DNA from: Archegozetes longisetosus
Lineage: Eukaryota > Arthropoda > Arachnida > Sarcoptiformes > Trhypochthoniidae
Reading direction: 5' to 3'
Assembly: GCA_018873245.2 (NCBI GenBank)
Contig: JAEMBT020000004.1
Coordinates: 4,574,573-4,638,572 of the forward strand
Length of the DNA: 64,000 nt
Part shown: piece after piece, positions 14,221 through 26,240 of the stretch
How the letters are laid out: every line of letters starts with the position of its first letter
How positions within the stretch are numbered: the stretch's first letter is position 1
Notes under the pieces: generated by a model
Databases searched by the model: none
Told to the model about the DNA's origin: nothing
Seen by the model: the letters and a program-made list of their open reading frames with translations, nothing else
Made by a program: the position numbers and the translations under genes

Positions 14221-16718
14221 CTGTGAATAACTTTATGGTTTACATTCTCTCATATTATCATATTATTATCATAAGACTTACATTAATTAGATGCTAAATC
14301 AATGAAATGTATGTTCTCTCAGATTCATTTCAATACTGGCTTCAAGCATCTATTCATCTAAAGCCATAGATTGACTTAAGAAATACTTCAACTATATTTC
14401 ATTTCTCGTATCGCCTATTCTGTTTAAATACATTTTACATTTGTATTACCCACATTGATCTTAGCGAATAACAAATTGCCGGTTTAATTCTCGTGCCAGA
14501 CTTTTGTTATCCATTCAAATTAAACTAATAGCCCGTATCTTTCGTGGCATTCAAATGAATGAATATTGGCTTTTCAGAAATTGATGGAATTATTTATGAA
14601 CACTTTGCATAAAATTGTATTTTCTAAATAACTCATTACTAGTAAAAATTATATTGTATTTATCATCATCTTAATCATTATTCATTTAGATTCCATTTGT
14701 TATAAAAATTAAATATTGATTAGAGTTTATGGATATTAGAAGAATTTTTTGGCCCACTGGCGGCAATCATATACTGTTGTAATAAGTTCAAAATGAAATA
14801 TTCATTGTAGGCCAATATATATTCCTTAACAAAATTCATGAGTGCTCATCAAACTAATCAAAAATTCTGTTCAATTTGTTCAAACAGTTTCCTGTAGGTT
14901 AACTGAAAGAATAAGACTTTCAAAAAAGATAGTTTGTATAGAAATAAAAGTAAAAATGTATTTATTAGGCGACATGGGGTCAAGCAATTATATTGGAGAA
15001 AATTTGGTTGTAAGCAGTATAGCAGAATGTCAGGATAGCTCATAAACGTCAAACCTTATAATCAAGTTAGTATATAATTTGTGAGAAGACTTTAATTTAT
15101 TCTTTCTTTTCGGAGCAGCGCTCGTCCCACGCCTGAAGCCATCCCTATTTTGTACACTATGACCGATCGACTCTCAAAACTTAACAACCATACATATTAC
15201 TTATTATTTCATGACAATACAAGTTAATTCATACTTCAATAATACTTCAATTAACAGCTTTGTTGAACTGTTCAGTGGAAACACTCCATAGAGATCGTGC
15301 ATCTCGTGCTAGAAATCTATCTGTATTATTGACAACTAATGTTGATTCAACATTCAAAATGACCAACTCGTCTCATTAATGTAATACCTTATCGTTATTT
15401 CACTAGTTATAGCATGAAATTTATTGTGTTTCGTGTCAAATATAGCAACTATTTTGAGAACTGTAAACATTTTCAACGTATTATAGAATGAAGGATTCAT
15501 TACTTAGTAATAGTTATTTTGACTTAAAGACAATTTAGATCTATTTAGCAAAAGTCTTATAGAGATTTGATAGAGAAAATATAATAAAACGATCATAACA
15601 TATCTTAAAATGTAAAAATTCAGGTGAATGCATTCGCTGTTGTTTATTTCGATGGAATTAATTAAAAACTATACCGCTCTAAGCAATAACTCATGAGCTG
15701 AAGAATGGCATCAAATACTACGTTCTCACAAACTGAAAACAGACACCAATTTTGATAAGACCGCAGATTTTTATTCTTGATCCCCGTTTCATTCTTTGGT
15801 TCAAAATTGAAAGATGGTTTTGGTTCAGTTGGCGTATAGACTCACACAAAGAAGGCTTTATACTCAATGTTTTGCTGCACTAAATATGATTATCATTTAT
15901 CTTCAGGCTAAAAGTTGGTAAAGAAAAAATTTAACAAAAACGAACACAATACTAGTGTTGTGTAAGTTGTCTTACTTTAAAATATTTTTTAGTAGATTTT
16001 CAAAGTCAAATAATTAAATACTCTTATATTCTTTATATCCTTTATATTTTAATTAATTTTTAAGTCTATTCAAGTGTTAAATGCAAATCAGTTTGTTAAG
16101 GCTTTAACGTTTTAGTGTTGAGCATAAATGAAGTTAAAGTTAAGAATAGTAACTGGGATATATATTAAAATGAAACTCTAATGAAACTTTAAACCTATAA
16201 ATGATGATCATGTTTGCCTTTATACGTTTCATTTATTCTTTTGTTCTTCAATAGATTATATCTTTTATAACTAAACATCCTTTAAAATCTTAAATGTCTC
16301 AATTAAAAAGTAAATTACATCCAACCCACTCTTATATTAATTATACAGAACATAATGCGCGACTTAGTCAATTTCTTCATTGCTTCTTTCGAACACAAAC
16401 TTTTTCAGTTCGTGCACTATTCTTCGCTTCAACAAATATTATCTTCCAGTAGAATTACAAAGAATTTCTACAATTTTAATGAAACGATTCAAGTTGTGAT
16501 ACTAAAATCTGATAATAGACTAATTGTTCTTTTTAAATTAGCCCACAAGAAATTTTGATTTATCTTTAAAATATGAATTAACAACTTTGATTCCTTATGT
16601 TTTATAGTGGGGTACGTCTAACTCTCACATGTAGTTAAATGATTTTTCAAACAGTCTAAATAAATCCACAGAAAATAAAGGCTTAATTTTTAGCCTTTTC
16701 AAAAAACCACCTAACTGC

Positions 16719-16805
16719 ATGTTGTACAGATTTAACTGTATTTCTGAGCTTGATTAAAAACTTGAACCTGATTTTTAAAATATCTAATTTAGTTCTGTAC
16801 AACAT
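16719..16805. repeat. 12-bp inverted repeat pair enclosing 63 bp
   Basis: The sequence atgttgtacaga at 16719-16730 is the exact reverse complement of tctgtacaacat at 16794-16805. The arms do not extend further. The unit is 87 bp, the size of a very small inverted-repeat element or a long hairpin. I see no clear target-site duplication. Confidence 0.6.
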
Positions 16806-19800
16806 TGTTGCTTTCTCTTATGCCAAGCCTTAAATTATTTATTAGTCACTTGAAAGATTAAATAAAACCTCCGGTTATTAGTACCTCATAATTAGTAGAA
16901 GTATTTTTAATCTAACTCTTTATTAGCTATCTTCTCAAAGTTGATAACATTGGAATTTTTAATAATTGTTTTTCTAATTAAAAGTTATTTTCAGTCCTAG
17001 TTCAGCATAAGTTTAAACAGATTCTTTTCAGATACTAAATAATCTCAAACAAGATATCAGCTTTAAACTAGTTTTATATCTGATTCAAATCCCAAATTCG
17101 TTTTACGACAACCACTTTGAAAATTTTGTTTATAATCCATGTGTGGAACGCTTGAAAAGCTTTATGGCAAAAATTAGACGTTTCTTCAGCTATGCTTAAC
17201 TTCATACCCTCTAAAGTCAGATTTTTCATACAGACTGTTCTGTCAGATTTAATCATTTGACAGAACAATAAAGTTTGTTGGAATAGAATTACTTAATATG
17301 TGTAGTCAACTTTCAAATTATCATAGCTTGTCGAACGCAACAGCTCAAACTATTTGAGAAAAATGGCAGCAAAATTTGCCAAATTTTTATTAAATCAAAT
17401 TTCATTTAAAATTATTTGAGAGATTTGAAAATTTTTCACGCAATTGATAACAAACGAGACATGAATGTAACAAATTTCTAATCTCTTGAAAATAGAAGAA
17501 CAAACTAGTTTGAACCATTGACATTTTTTTATCTTTTTTATCTTTTTTCTAATCCTCAAGTGTAAAATTTCTATAAATAAATTTTATTTAACAATAATTG
17601 CATCCTTTAATGACAAAGAATTTCAGTATGAAAAAAGAAATAGGAATTAAATGGAGATTCAGTTGAGAGTACTGCAAAACAAGTCTCACGAAAGAAAACA
17701 TTTACGATTAACTCTAGCCTCGAGTGACTAAAAATAAAATTTTAATTGAAAGTTATAAAATTTGATGAAAGCGATTCTATTCTCTCTGAGTAAATCATCA
17801 AACATTAATTAAAATAGTGATAAAACTGCATTCCTACTAATATCAGAGAAATCACTTTTTACGTTTTGATTCTAATAATTCTGCTCTTAAAACCATTAGC
17901 TGAGTCGTTTTTATGGCCATCGTTCAAATTAATAATCTGTTGTTGGAATCACTTTATAGCTTGCATCAATGTAAAATGCCATTTAATGCCTATCAAAAGT
18001 TCAGTTGTCCCGATATGAATAGTTGAAAGCTTTATACGTAAAATTGATTTCAATAAAATAAAGTTTATGAGTTCAAACTATGAAAAATACGAAATACGCC
18101 AAATATAAGTTGTTAATAATTTTTGTATATATAAATAGATTTTGAGCTTGGCAATTAAAAGTATTTGGCGCAATAGAGTTGAACATGGCGCTAACTATGT
18201 TTATTTTTAATATCAGATTCCTTATCACATCGATTTTCATTAATTTCATCATGATTAGATAATAAAAATGGTTTTAAAAAGTCAATGATGTGAAAACTGG
18301 AAGAAAAACATAAATCTCTGTGTATTGAATGTGAAGGTTTGGTCCAAAGAGAGACCCTATATCTAGATTCTACTTTATAGTCATATCTAGGTTGTTTCAC
18401 AAGATCAAATAAAATGAAAAATAATAATTAATGGATAAGTGATTATAAAGAAAAGTGTCTTGCAAAAGTGATAAAAAACATGATGAATGATATATTTTGT
18501 TCGAAAATAAATTGGAATGTCTTCTACTATTAAAAAACTTGTGAGCAAATCTCTTGTTAATAATTTTCAATTTTTCATCAAATTATACGATGGAACCGAC
18601 TATTAAATGAAAAAAAAAACTTAATGAGCGGCTCAACTGAATCTGTAAAGTATTAATGTATCTAATCGAGATATTTAGGGTTTAGTCATGCGAAGGTCTT
18701 AAGTGGATAAAAGCAATTTCGATTCTCTATTAAATATTAAATCTCACAACTTGTTTCTTTATAAGTTAGGCTTAGGATCACTGTTGGAGTCACAGTGAGC
18801 TAGATTTTAATTATAGAGTATGTTTAGTATAATAACATAAAGTGATAATATATGACAAACTAGTAATTGTGTAACAGGTGGAGGACAGTTAGCACTTAAA
18901 ACTTAGAGAAATTAGTTAATGCGTTTCTTATAAAGTTACTTAAGGTGTGATATAATGCAAGGTCGAGTTTGGTGACAATTATAGCTCTCGATCTTTAGCT
19001 AATACTATTATCACTTATTTGCGATACTTATAAATACTAGCCTTAGATAAGCGTTAGCTTTATGTTCGCCTCTGAGGATAATGAATTTTTTGGCCACTTT
19101 AATCAAACATTCGACTCTTGGTATAATCAACTATTTTAATTCGGCTTTCAACTCCATTCGATATTTAAGTTGAATTGATTGATAACCTAATGATAATTAT
19201 ATCTTGTTATTATAAACTATATTTTGCTCATTAGCATTTGTTTTACTTGTATTGATCACAGCTTAATGTTCATAAAATATTTTTAAATTTCGATGTTATG
19301 CTATTTGGGCATTAAATATATCTTCTATGAAAAATGCGAATTTGAGTTAATGTAGAATTTTTCAGGTTATTATATTGTATGAAAACTTTCGCTTTTATTA
19401 TATTTTACTTGAAACACACAATAGAAGCGAGAAAAATAGAAGTCTAGTTAAATTTTCTTTAAACTCGAATATCTATTTCAAAAAAAGAAAAGATTTTTCT
19501 CTCTTAAAGCTATCACATTCTCTTCAATCTTTTTATACGATAAGTAGATTGTATCAAAAGTCTGTGCATTTCTTGAAAGTCAGTCTGTTTGCTACCGCGA
19601 TAGGGCCTAAGGCCAACTGATTTTCATTGTGAATACCTTACACAGTACTATAAAAACAAGCATAAACAAGTATTAACGGACTTTTCTTTCAGTTCTAAGC
19701 TCATCATCACAAGATGCATGACTTTGCAAACCCGTAATATTTAATAGTTAGCCACTAAAAAACAACTGATATTACTGTAATTTTGACACAGACTATACAT

Positions 19801-22800
19801 CGGAGACAAAATAAGAACTGTAAGAAAAGAAAACAGTGAAGAAATTTCTCTCTCCGATCACCTTAGGGGTCAAATATTGGCCAAGCAGTTTACATCATCA
19901 TTACTACTTTGTTATATGAATACCATATCATTTTCTATTTATTATTCTATGAGATGCCGATTCTGTCAAAACTGTTTCTAAACTATTTTTCTCTTCCACT
20001 TGTGGTTAGTCTAGATTTTTCAATTGTACTCATTTTGAGCCCACACTAACTATTTGCGAGTCGCCCATTATAGATACACAGTAGATATGAATACAAAAAT
20101 CTAATTTCTATCATTACAAATATCAAAAAATATTTCATACTTCGACTAAAGTAGACATATATCCTTAATATCTGGCATTTATAGTATGAAAGGTCACTTT
20201 GATTAGCTGGTGATGAGCCGCACCTGTTCATATATGTTACTTAATGTAACTTTTATATAATTCATTCATCAAACATAAATAGCTAAGTAACTAAAGTAGA
20301 AATTTCATATTCATAATAATGGGTCGCTAACATTGACATAAGTACATTAAATCCTGTTCACTACGACCCTCTACCTCCGGCAAATATTCACTTGACAATT
20401 ATTGTAAACAAATGTTCTCGTTTTTCTCTCTTATTTATTCATTAATCTCACATTTTTATTTGCACTATAACCGTAATGTTATACTTATATCAACAAATAA
20501 TAGTTTTCAGACAATTTTCAGCATGCTAATTTTGAACAACTTTTCCAAACGACCTTTTCACATTCCCAACTAAACAGATAACCATTAATTCAAGTTAATA
20601 ATCAAATCACGAAAAACATACAAATACCAGAAATTGCATTAATTTTTTATCTTCTCTTAGTTTGAAGCTATTCTTAAAATTTGAATCGTTTTACTTTATA
20701 ATTTTAGAGATAGTAAATCAGTTCAATGGAAATAACATATGAAATGGTTATAGTTTCAATAAAAATAATAACTTTATGGTGAACTTCAATCTAAAAACTG
20801 TGCGTTCATTAAACTCTAATTTTTGTTTAATTATTCAGATTGCTATCTTTTCGAAAAAGATATTTTGTGTATAATTAGGAAAAAGAGTATTTTTATTTCA
20901 TATAACTTGTAATTATAACGTTGTCGTAGAAATACTAGACAGAGTGGTGTGTTACTGGTTTGTAAGCACAAATTACATTATTATCGCTAGTATATTATCA
21001 AAATAATTATTATTGTTATTAAAGTAAATTACATTAGTTTCAACAGTAAAGTTCATTCAAATTCATCTGAAGTTTTTCTACTCCTACTTAAGCTCTGTAT
21101 AATTAAGAACTAAAGTTAAACTTTTGAAACTGTTCCTTGAGAAAAAACAGATTTAGTATATTTTCATAAAACTTCAATATAAGTTGCTTAAAATGACAAT
21201 ATTTGCATTTATTTGAATTTAAGAAATTACTGGATCATAGGGTGATAAACTGCATGGGATCTAAAAATTGAGTTCACTGTTATTTTAGTTGTTTGCACTA
21301 ATAGTAGTTGTTGTATTGAACTTGAATTAAGTTGATATTTGAGCTTTCTTCTTTTAGTCCTAAGCTGATATTTACTTTTATTTTTTAAGATGCGCTCACT
21401 TACTTTCAAGCTCGATTCACTGGTCAGTCCACCTGCCCTTCTATTTATCAAAATCGGAACTTCAATCTAGTAGTTTTCAGTTGATTCTATTCTTTAAAAG
21501 TGTTGTTGTGAACGACTAACCTATTGTTGAAGGAAAGCTGAATTTTCTCTCAATTCATATGATTATTGAATAGACTCCTCTATTGTTCTATTATTTGACG
21601 ACTAGATAGACAGACAAATCAATTACAAGCAAATATGATCTTTTTGAAATGTTTTTTCAAACTGTTTTATTGTGCGACAAACGTTTTTGTGTTTAGGTTT
21701 GCTTTCTTTGTGAGTTTTTGCTGATGCGAGTCTTAGAAACAAATAGGCAGATATATTAGTAATTGCAACAGATTCCCATTGACAAGGAATCAGCAGAACC
21801 ACATTGATCTACTGCATTGATTCTAGTTTTCCCTTTTCTCTTTAAAATGAAAACCTTTTCAGTTGAAAGCAATTACTAAACTTTGCTCTCCAGTCATTTT
21901 CAAAGTATATATGAGTAAGAAAGCTATTAAATTTTCGTTCCACAAGAAGAGGTCGTTTCCTTTCTCATTCTCTCTGATAACAAATAATACCTGAATATAT
22001 TTGAATTCACCTTAAAACAAGAGTTCAATTTTTAGCTTGCTATTAAAGTCATGGTTTATCTATTAATCATTGAAAAGTTTCGAGAAATTGACACGTGATT
22101 ATTGAAAAATTTCTATGACTTTTCAACATTTGAATTTACTTTGCAACTATTAGGATCGATAGGACAAACTTAACTGTTTTCATGTCCAATATTAGTGATG
22201 TACTGTATTAGTAATACTAGCAATATTAGTAATATTATTTTCATTAATCATCGTATTATATTCTGCAAGATTTGCTGGTATTTTAATTATTAAGAATCAG
22301 CGATTATATGGAGAAAAAGCAATTAGAGAAAATTAAAGCAATATAATAGCGATTCTATGGTTATTAGTAGATTTTTGTGAATTGCCACAAATGTTGCGTG
22401 CAACTATTTTCCTATACTATCTTAAATTTAACTTATTTCACATAGTTTTTCCAAATAATTATCTTTTGATGACATCGCGACTCGCAATATTATCAAAATT
22501 AATAAATACCAAATTAAGTTCTGGCTAAGTGTCTAACTTTATTTCAATGCATGAGTCACTTTGTTATGGAGGAATGTTTGCTTTTTGCCTTATTTTTATT
22601 TTTATGCCTTTGGGTGTATTTGTTCGGACGATAAGTTGCTTAAGTGAAGAATTATTGCCTATTTTCCATCTCTCAATACTCAATTGAAATTTATTTCATT
22701 TTGGTTTGCATAAAATTGTTCAGTTGCGACATTTATATGACAGTTTTGTCTTCTACTATATATTTTCATTCTAGTATTCTTTTCATTGCTGATCGTTTTT

Positions 22801-25800
22801 CAATACCAGCTATAAAAGTTTGGTTCAAGCTTTCAGTTTAGAGAATCGCCAGAACAGCACGTTTTTGATAATATGTTTAGTTTAGACAAATTTGTGTATG
22901 CGCTAAAGTTTGTTGTACAGCTACGTGAAAGTGCTCCTATTACAGAGAGTAGACTCCAATATAAGCATCATTCACAGAATCGTAAAGATAAGTGCAAAAT
23001 TGTGCAAATAATTTTGTCATGAACAATTCGAGTTAGCAAACCATTTGGTCATTCATTTTATCTCCATATTGAATAATTCAGAATCACTTTGAATAGCAAT
23101 CATATTTTATAGCAAATAAATATTTGCATTGAATTTCTACCGTTTTGCTTATATTGAATAGCTTTTTGTTGATATTGATCTCTACTCATACTTATATATT
23201 ATTTCCGAGAAATACATTAAGGAAAATGTGATAGATTTGTAAATCGACATTGTGTAAAAACAACGTTATCAACCTAAATTGTCATTTCTGCCTAATAGTT
23301 AAAAATCCGAATAAAACAATACTCATTGAATGCACTAGATTAGCAAAAAAACTGCTCTTCAGAGATTGTCGTATATTTCTCATCCTATCTCATTAATAAT
23401 TGTCGTCTTTTGGGCTAGTTTTCAACAAACTTCAAATTTATTCGATTACCATATGACAGAATCTTTGTTAAATTATTATTTTGATTTAACTAGAATATAA
23501 TTAACAAATTTTTATCATATTCATGTCTTTTCAAACTAGTTCACAAGTTTTCAGTTTAATTTGATTCATATCAGACTATTTATATCAATCTATTCATCAT
23601 CTTTTCTTAAAGAAAAAATAAATAAATAAATGAAAACTTCTACACTTGATTCTAAGCACGACATCAAATATGTTTTGAATTTATTTTCCAATTAAATTTT
23701 GAGTCAAAGAGAAAAATGTGAAAAATGCAAAAAATAACATGAATTTTAATTTGAGAGTCGTACTAAAGTTCGATATGAAGTCTCATATCTAGAAGTTTTA
23801 TGATAATCGAAAAAAAGTTTTTAAAAGTTTTTATATCCTAGTCAATGATTTTTTAACTTTTCATGTGGTTGTTAATCAAGTCGTAAATTATTTGAAGTAT
23901 GGAATAAAAACTTCACTCTTTGTTTAGCATAAAGACATTTTATTTATAGCAAACATATTTGATATAAAAAAGTATTAAATAATAAAAGCATGTCATAGTT
24001 TAATCACTTCCAAGATTGTCAAATGCTAACTTTAGGCATGATTTAGTGTAGGATTTCTATTTTATTGTCTGGGTTAACGATTAGAAAATTGCTTATTTTA
24101 TTTGCTTTTAGAAGTAACTAATCAAGCATGTTTTACTTACAGAGCATACGATAAATATTTGATTGAATATTAGATTTGAAAAAATAATTCAATAGCCAAA
24201 ATACTGAAAAACCCAAACTACGCGCATTAATGACTTAATCAAAAATTTTTATGAGTAATTAAAGGAAAATTAGCTGTCAGGTAATTACCAAGGCTTATGA
24301 TTTAGAGTATATGAAAATATTGTGATCATTATTTATTAATAAAAATCAGATTTGGTTTATAGATATATTTAATAATCGCTGCCAGGCATCCCACCAATAA
24401 ATAGAAGTTACAGGTGTGGGACGTTCTCCAGTTAAGTGCTGAGGAAGGAACCCGTCATAACTTAAACATAACTTAAATCTAGACCAGGCTTTTCAATGTC
24501 GAGTTCAATTCACTGCTTCTAAGAGAAAGCAAAATATGCGCTACTATTGTACCACGTTTTACTGCTTCTCTTCTTTTCACCAAAAAACTGCATTCAAGTT
24601 TCTATTCTATTCAACAATGTATGGATAAAGATAGCCTTTTGCGTCTACGACTGGACAACATTTTTTCTGTCTAACTTTTTTCGGCACCACAGAGTATTTT
24701 CCAGAAAATCCTTGAATTCACAAAAGTAGGATTCAAATGATTAGCTAAAAAGCTTCATATTATCGTAATTGATGTGAATTTGTTTCTTATATAGAAGTTA
24801 TTATTGAATAAAAGTTTGCCTAAATGAGAGTCAGGCAGTAATTAAATTATAGGAAAAAAGCATTTATTGCTTGAATATATTTTTATAATTGACTTAGATG
24901 CAATTGATTGCCTACGCTTCTTCAACCAGATTGATTACCGCCTAAGCAAACTACAGCTCGTCAAGTGATATAGAAGAAAATTTGTCTACTCTCAATTATA
25001 GCGTTTTTCAGTTTACTTAATCTTCTTCTATAAGTTAGTGAAGCAAATCATATTTTCTCTAACTAAAAATTGGTCTACAAACGCTTCTTACAAACCTTAT
25101 ACACAATCCTTCTAATCTATCCTCCAATGTTATATTCATTTGCAATCTGATATGAGATGGCGCTCAACTGTTTTACCGTAATATCTCTTCCTACCCAGGA
25201 GTTTGTACAGTATTACAACCGCTTTTAGTCTGTTCTCCAGTGTATGTCGAGTTTGAACCATCAGTTTGTGTGAATACACGCTTTGGTTAAGTTGCTATTT
25301 CTCAGGCTTTAGTGCCAATTGCTGTCTCACTCTCTGTTCACACTTCAATACCTTCTGAGTTGAGTTACTAAAGTTTTTTGACTTTTTTACTCAACATTTG
25401 TTTTAAAGAACAATGCAACTCTACGACCAAAAGTTTCTCAACTAATACCTTAATTGTGTCAGTCTATCGAAAACCTATTGCCAGTCTCTTCTGTCAACTA
25501 ATTATGATTGATTCAATTATTGTCATTAATATAATTGTTTATTGAGTGCTTCTGTTTGCAATTATAGACTTTAAGTAAGAAAACTTTCGCTATATGTGTC
25601 ACTTGTTTTACTCTTAACAACTCATGGAATACTTCTAAATATATGTATTCAAAATAAGATTGCTTTCAATTTAATTTATTGAAAGTTATTCAGCACTGAG
25701 TCTGAAATGAGAAAATTATAGTGCAATCAAATATTAGTTGTGCTTATTTTTTCTCTATTCATCTCATTTCTGTACGATTGTTACTAAAGATATTCTAATA

Positions 25801-25989
25801 TTCGAGTATATCGGTGTTCAATATAAAGAACAGTTGGACTAAAATACTAAAATTATTTGCTTGTGTTGCATTTTCATATGCACTTGGAAAACCCATTTCG
25901 GATTAACAATAGTGCACTGTTTTTCGTATTGCCAACAGAAATAACGAGTTTTGTGTATTATAATATTGGTCTCTTGTGAGAATAAGAAT

Positions 25990-26134
25990 ATAATAGCAAA
26001 TTCGCGAGTACACTATTCATCTCTACCACAGTGCTGTGCTCTCCCATATATCTAATATATTTTTTCAGTGTTAGTTTTAGTCTATATGTCTCTCTCATCA
26101 GACAAATATACGTTTTAGTGCGTGACACCTGAAA
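25990..26134 (+). promoter_or_regulatory. Probable 5' leader of the Sidestep-family gene
   Basis: This stretch lies directly before the start codon. At 26061-26068 it contains tttttcag followed by tgttag. This can be read in two ways: as an arthropod-type initiator (TCAGTG at 26065-26070), or as a splice acceptor for an upstream non-coding exon. AT-rich TATA-like runs lie at 26044-26060, nearer to the initiator than usual. A 10-codon upstream ORF (26086-26118) lies in the leader. Which reading is right cannot be settled from sequence alone. Confidence 0.35.
26086..26118 (+). other. Upstream ORF in the leader of the Sidestep-family gene
   Basis: An ATG opens ten codons (MSLSSDKYTF) and stops at TAG, 16 bases before the main ATG. 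If transcription starts upstream of 26086, this short frame could reduce or modulate translation of the main product. It is in a different reading frame from the main start and does not overlap it. Confidence 0.35.
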
Positions 26135-26240
26135 ATGATGTTATTGATCATTACGAGGACTGTTGTGGTTGCCATCGTTCGATTGCTCGCATATTCATCA
26201 CTGACAGTCACTGTTGACGCTTATCCTTATGACGACGCAG
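26135..26240 (+). CDS. Sidestep-family cell-surface protein, candidate coding exon 1 (signal peptide)
   Basis: Two adjacent ATGs open a 35-codon exon that ends in GCAG|gtaact, a usable splice donor. The peptide begins MMLLIITRTVVVAIV and stays hydrophobic to about residue 27. VDA-YPYDD follows, so signal-peptidase cleavage near residue 29 is plausible. The exon ends in phase 1 with a single G left over. Joining it to the exon at 58347 makes a GAG codon (Glu36) and runs straight into the first Ig domain without a stop. Base composition is clearly less AT-rich than the surroundings. The link across a 32 kb intron is inferred from signal peptide, donor, phase and strand, with no transcript evidence. 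The alternative is that the true first exon lies elsewhere in the intron or upstream. Confidence 0.65.

Larger units (their letters stand above)
1..25989. other. Gene-poor upstream region
   Basis: I find no coding gene, tRNA or rRNA that I can support in this 26 kb. Open frames of 60-125 codons occur on both strands. They are rich in F, I, K, L, N, S and Y, as chance frames in AT-rich DNA are, and they show no recognisable domain. The dispersed repeat, tandem repeats and microsatellite are listed separately. Otherwise the stretches 1-2120, 8.0-11.2, 11.3-16.7 and 16.8-25.1 kb hold nothing I can name, apart from small GC-richer patches near 12.1-12.25, 15.11-15.17 and 24.38-24.46 kb. The stretch 25.1-25.4 kb is also less AT-rich and could contain promoter or leader sequence of the gene that begins at 26 kb. 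Confidence 0.6.
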
